Source: Candidatus Profundicultor aquiphilus (GTDB lineage Bacteria; Atribacterota; Atribacteria; Atribacterales; Caldatribacteriaceae). Taken from it: a DNA stretch of 7,967 nt. Position 1 is the first letter of the stretch. Every line of letters starts with the position of its first letter. The position numbers and the translations under genes are program-made. The notes under the pieces were generated by a model. It did no database searches, was not told where the DNA came from, and saw nothing but the letters and a program-made list of their open reading frames with translations. Positions 5,902 through 7,967 of the stretch are shown here, in pieces. The stretch lies in contig JABUEZ010000089.1 of assembly GCA_013314795.1 (NCBI GenBank), positions 1 to 7,967 on the forward strand. The letters are read 5' to 3'.

Positions 5902-5907
5902 CCTCCC
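5902..5907 (-). promoter_or_regulatory. Ribosome binding site that sets the porB start
   Basis: GGGAGG (5907 to 5902) lies 7 nt before ATG 5894, at the end of the porA gene. It marks the true porB start against the longer open frame that runs back to 6143 inside porA. Confidence 0.75.
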
Positions 5908-7104
5908 TTACTCTCGCAAACCCAGATATCCAATGTGTTCTTCAACTTTGCCCTTTTGCACCACGTTCTCGATCTTTTCCAGGGCTTTGATGATATCCTC
6001 CGGATAGATGTCCCGTCCACCCAGACCGTAGAAGAAATTGATGATAAGTGGGTGTGACGGTGCATCGTAGAGCGCCGAACGGACCTCAGTAAACACCGGT
6101 CCACCAAAACCACCAAAGGAAACAGAGCGATCCAAAACGGCAACGCCTTTTAACGGTGCCAGGGCCTTAATGATTTCTGCTTTGGGGAAAGGACGGAAGC
6201 ACCGTATTTTCAGGAGCCCCACCTTTTTCCCTTTTTCCCGCAGAGCATTCACTGCTTCTTTGGCTGTTCCACAGGTGGAACCCAGAGCGATCACAGCGTA
6301 CTCAGCATCGTCGAGTTTATAGGACTCAAGAAATCCATAACTTCGCCCCGAGATTTTTTCGAATTCTTCAGCAACCTTTTTGATGACAGGGAAAGAATTA
6401 TCAATCGCTTCAATCTGGGAGCGTTTGTGCTCGAAGTAATAATCAAAAAGGTCTAAGGGGCCATAGGTTACAGGATGCGAAAGGTCAAGCAGTGGATACA
6501 CTGGTTTGTAGGGTCCAACAAAATTCTGTACCACTTCATCGTCCAGAACTTCAACTCTTTCCACGGCGTGGCTGATGATGAATCCATCCTGAGTTACCAT
6601 TACCGGGAGTCGGACATTCAAATCTTCGGCAATCTTCACCGCCTGAATGATGTTATCATACGCTTCCTGGGCATTCTCGGAGAAAAGCTGGATCCATCCC
6701 GAATCACGTGCTCCCATGGTATCAGAATGGTCACAATGAATGTTAATATTCCCTGAGAGGGCACGGTTCGTAACCATCATGACGATGGGTAAACGCATGC
6801 TGGCAGCAATATACAGGACTTCCCACATGAGTGCCAGGCCATTGGCTGCCGTGGCCGTCATAACCCGGCCTCCTGCTGCAGCAGCACCGATACAGGCGCT
6901 CATGGCGCTGTGCTCGCTTTCCACCGTTACAAATTCGGTTTTCACCAGCCCCTCACTTACGTACTCCGCGAAACGTTCCACACAGTCCGTCTGGGGAGTG
7001 ATAGGATAGGCGGCCACCACATCAGGGTTAATCTGCTTCATGGCATAGGCCACCGCCGCATTCCCGTTCAAGCCCATAACTCTCGCTTTGAGATTTATCG
7101 CCAT
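5908..7104 (-). CDS. porA: Pyruvate:ferredoxin oxidoreductase, alpha subunit
   Basis: The 398-residue alpha subunit of four-subunit POR, which pairs with PorB to form the active site and bind the pyrimidine part of TPP. It shows AYPITPQT (32-39), whose Thr lies at the substrate site in this family. TVESEHSA (60-67) supplies the Glu expected to activate TPP, and VTNRALSG contains R114, a residue expected to contact pyruvate. The C-terminal domain has ALGSTCGTAKEAV and VAVLDRSVSFGG, typical of PorA. The ATG at 7104 is preceded by AAGGAAGG. The gene lies 19 bp after porD. The family includes oxidoreductases for other 2-oxoacids (2-oxoisovalerate, 2-oxoglutarate). The gene order and motifs favour pyruvate, but the substrate is inferred. 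Residues 84-91 read TATAANGL, where I would expect something closer to TSSQGL. Confidence 0.95.
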   Translation of the reverse strand: MAINLKARVMGLNGNAAVAYAMKQINPDVVAAYPITPQTDCVERFAEYVSEGLVKTEFVTVESEHSAMSACIGAAAAGGRVMTATAANGLALMWEVLYIAASMRLPIVMMVTNRALSGNINIHCDHSDTMGARDSGWIQLFSENAQEAYDNIIQAVKIAEDLNVRLPVMVTQDGFIISHAVERVEVLDDEVVQNFVGPYKPVYPLLDLSHPVTYGPLDLFDYYFEHKRSQIEAIDNSFPVIKKVAEEFEKISGRSYGFLESYKLDDAEYAVIALGSTCGTAKEAVNALREKGKKVGLLKIRCFRPFPKAEIIKALAPLKGVAVLDRSVSFGGFGGPVFTEVRSALYDAPSHPLIINFFYGLGGRDIYPEDIIKALEKIENVVQKGKVEEHIGYLGLRE

Positions 7105-7123
7105 TTTCGTACCTTCCTTTCTT

Positions 7124-7411
7124 CTACCTCTCCGGAATCATGTCAATGGCCTTGGAAGGACAGATACTGGCACAGATACCACAGCCTTTGCAGTGGTCAT
7201 AATCAAAGCCAACCATGACCCCTTTATCCGCATCGACCTTGACCGAACCATCAGGACAGTATGCCCAGCAGAAAAAGCAATTAATGCACTTTTCCTTGTT
7301 CACCTGAGGTCTTTCGGTCCTCCAGTCACCAGTCTTGTAATCCCGAGCATTGCCCGCTTCGGTAATGATTCCACCAGGAACAAGTTCTTTCCAGCCTTTG
7401 GGTTTACTCAT
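7124..7411 (-). CDS. porD: Pyruvate:ferredoxin oxidoreductase, delta subunit (2x[4Fe-4S] ferredoxin-type)
   Basis: A 95-residue ferredoxin-like subunit that carries electrons from the PorAB active site to external ferredoxin. It has two complete 4Fe-4S motifs: C42-x2-C45-x2-C48-x3-C52-P (CINCFFCWAYCP) and C74-x2-C77-x2-C80-x3-C84-P (CKGCGICASICP). The N-terminal stretch up to about residue 37 (KGWKELVPGGI, then DWRTERP) is the extension typical of POR delta subunits and absent from free ferredoxins. The start ATG overlaps the porG stop codon (ATGA), so translation of the two genes is probably coupled. Length is normal for the family. Confidence 0.96.
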   Translation of the reverse strand: MSKPKGWKELVPGGIITEAGNARDYKTGDWRTERPQVNKEKCINCFFCWAYCPDGSVKVDADKGVMVGFDYDHCKGCGICASICPSKAIDMIPER

Positions 7412-7967
7412 CCTATCTGCGCCTCCTCATGAGCTCTCTTGAGACACGTCAGATTCTTTTCGATGATTTCCTGTCTCAGCTTTTCTCCGAACTGGGAACG
7501 CACTGCCTCAAGAACCGTTTCCATTTTGACCTGGTCAAAAACTCGACACAGCGTCCCAAGCATTGGGGTATTCAAAACCACTCTCCCCAGAACCTCTCGG
7601 GAAATTTTTGAGGCATCCACCGTTACCACTGTCCCGGTCTTAAATCCCAACAATTCTCGCAGTTTGGCCGGAGAATCGGGAAAATTGGCCACCACGATGC
7701 CATTTTCATCCAGTCCTTCCAGCACATTCACCGCTCCAAACAGGGTGGGATCAACCACCACCACAATTTCAGGACTGGTAACCCCACAGTGAATGTTGAT
7801 GGGCTTTTCGCTCACCCGATTGTATGCCTTAACCGGGGCACCCATTCTCTCTGGTCCATACTCGGGGAAAGCCTGGAAGTACTTTCCCTCTCGAAGAAGG
7901 GCATCGGCCAGAATCCTCGATGCCGTCACCACACCCTGGCCACCACGACCATGCCACCGAATTTCCA
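7408..7967 (-). CDS. porG: Pyruvate:ferredoxin oxidoreductase, gamma subunit (N-terminus off window)
   Basis: The gamma subunit of POR, a CoA-binding-domain-type protein and the first gene of the visible por cluster. In frame, the codons from 7965 read EIRWHGRGGQGVVTASR, the usual N-terminal motif of PorG, so the gene enters from beyond the right edge. A GTG at 7932 that could be read as a start is an internal valine of the GGQGVV motif. About 185 residues are visible and the family has about 190, so only a few are missing. Downstream it shows FPEYGPERMGAPV, VVDPTLFGAVNVLEGL and NTPMLGTL, all typical. The stop TGA overlaps the porD start by 4 bp. The promoter of the por operon is not in the window. 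Confidence 0.95.
   Translation of the reverse strand, partial: EIRWHGRGGQGVVTASRILADALLREGKYFQAFPEYGPERMGAPVKAYNRVSEKPINIHCGVTSPEIVVVVDPTLFGAVNVLEGLDENGIVVANFPDSPAKLRELLGFKTGTVVTVDASKISREVLGRVVLNTPMLGTLCRVFDQVKMETVLEAVRSQFGEKLRQEIIEKNLTCLKRAHEEAQIG

Noticed and set aside
5895..6143. An 83-residue N-terminal extension of porB that would overlap porA
   Set aside because: The extension is out-of-frame porA sequence with no POR-like features. ATG 5894 has a good ribosome site at 7 nt and begins the recognisable family sequence.
7408..7932. porG as a complete gene starting at GTG 7932
   Set aside because: The frame continues upstream with EIRWHGRGGQG, the conserved PorG N-terminus, so the gene is cut by the window edge and the GTG is internal.

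Overview
The window is about 8 kb of compact bacterial DNA of roughly even base composition, with short intergenic gaps, clear Shine-Dalgarno sites and sigma-70-type promoter elements. A four-subunit, oxygen-sensitive pyruvate:ferredoxin oxidoreductase next to a rubredoxin indicates an anaerobe. The four-subunit form and the G-D-A-B gene order are common in fermentative thermophiles such as Thermotogota, and a lineage like that or Atribacterota would fit. The taxon is an inference I cannot confirm. No mobile element, CRISPR array, rRNA or tRNA was seen.

Layout from left to right. (1) 1-612, minus: C-terminally truncated (window edge) sugar phosphate isomerase/epimerase of the xylose-isomerase-like TIM-barrel superfamily. 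(2) 613-797: divergent intergenic region with a good plus-strand promoter and an inverted repeat in the regulator's leader. (3) 798-1685, plus: AraC-family regulator with a metal-type cupin sensor domain. (4) 1656-4543, minus: sugar ABC importer made of substrate-binding protein, permease and a single-domain ATPase. A 26-nt perfect palindrome separates the binding-protein gene from the permease gene. The last ATPase codons overlap the end of the regulator gene tail to tail. (5) 4644-4713, minus: an intrinsic terminator followed at once by a near-consensus promoter (TTGACA, 17 bp, TAGACT) that drives the importer. (6) 4708-4869, minus: a 53-residue rubredoxin. (7) 4921-4963, minus: a 15-bp perfect hairpin just after porB. 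(8) 4974-7967, minus: porB, porA, porD and porG in a tight cluster; porG lacks only its first residues at the window edge.

How the genes may work together. The left half looks like a carbohydrate uptake and catabolism locus. The binding protein captures a sugar, the permease and ATPase import it, an epimerase may convert the imported sugar or a derivative, and the AraC-type protein probably controls the genes on either side of it. The substrate cannot be named from sequence alone. The right half is central energy metabolism: POR oxidises pyruvate to acetyl-CoA and CO2 and passes electrons to ferredoxin. The rubredoxin is a small electron carrier that may be expressed from the same transcript by read-through of the hairpin.

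Three gene starts were settled by reading the sequence. porB starts at 5894. The binding protein starts at 4543. porG continues past the right edge of the window and does not start at 7932. I found no convincing new system; the most unusual features are the RNA or operator structures between genes.
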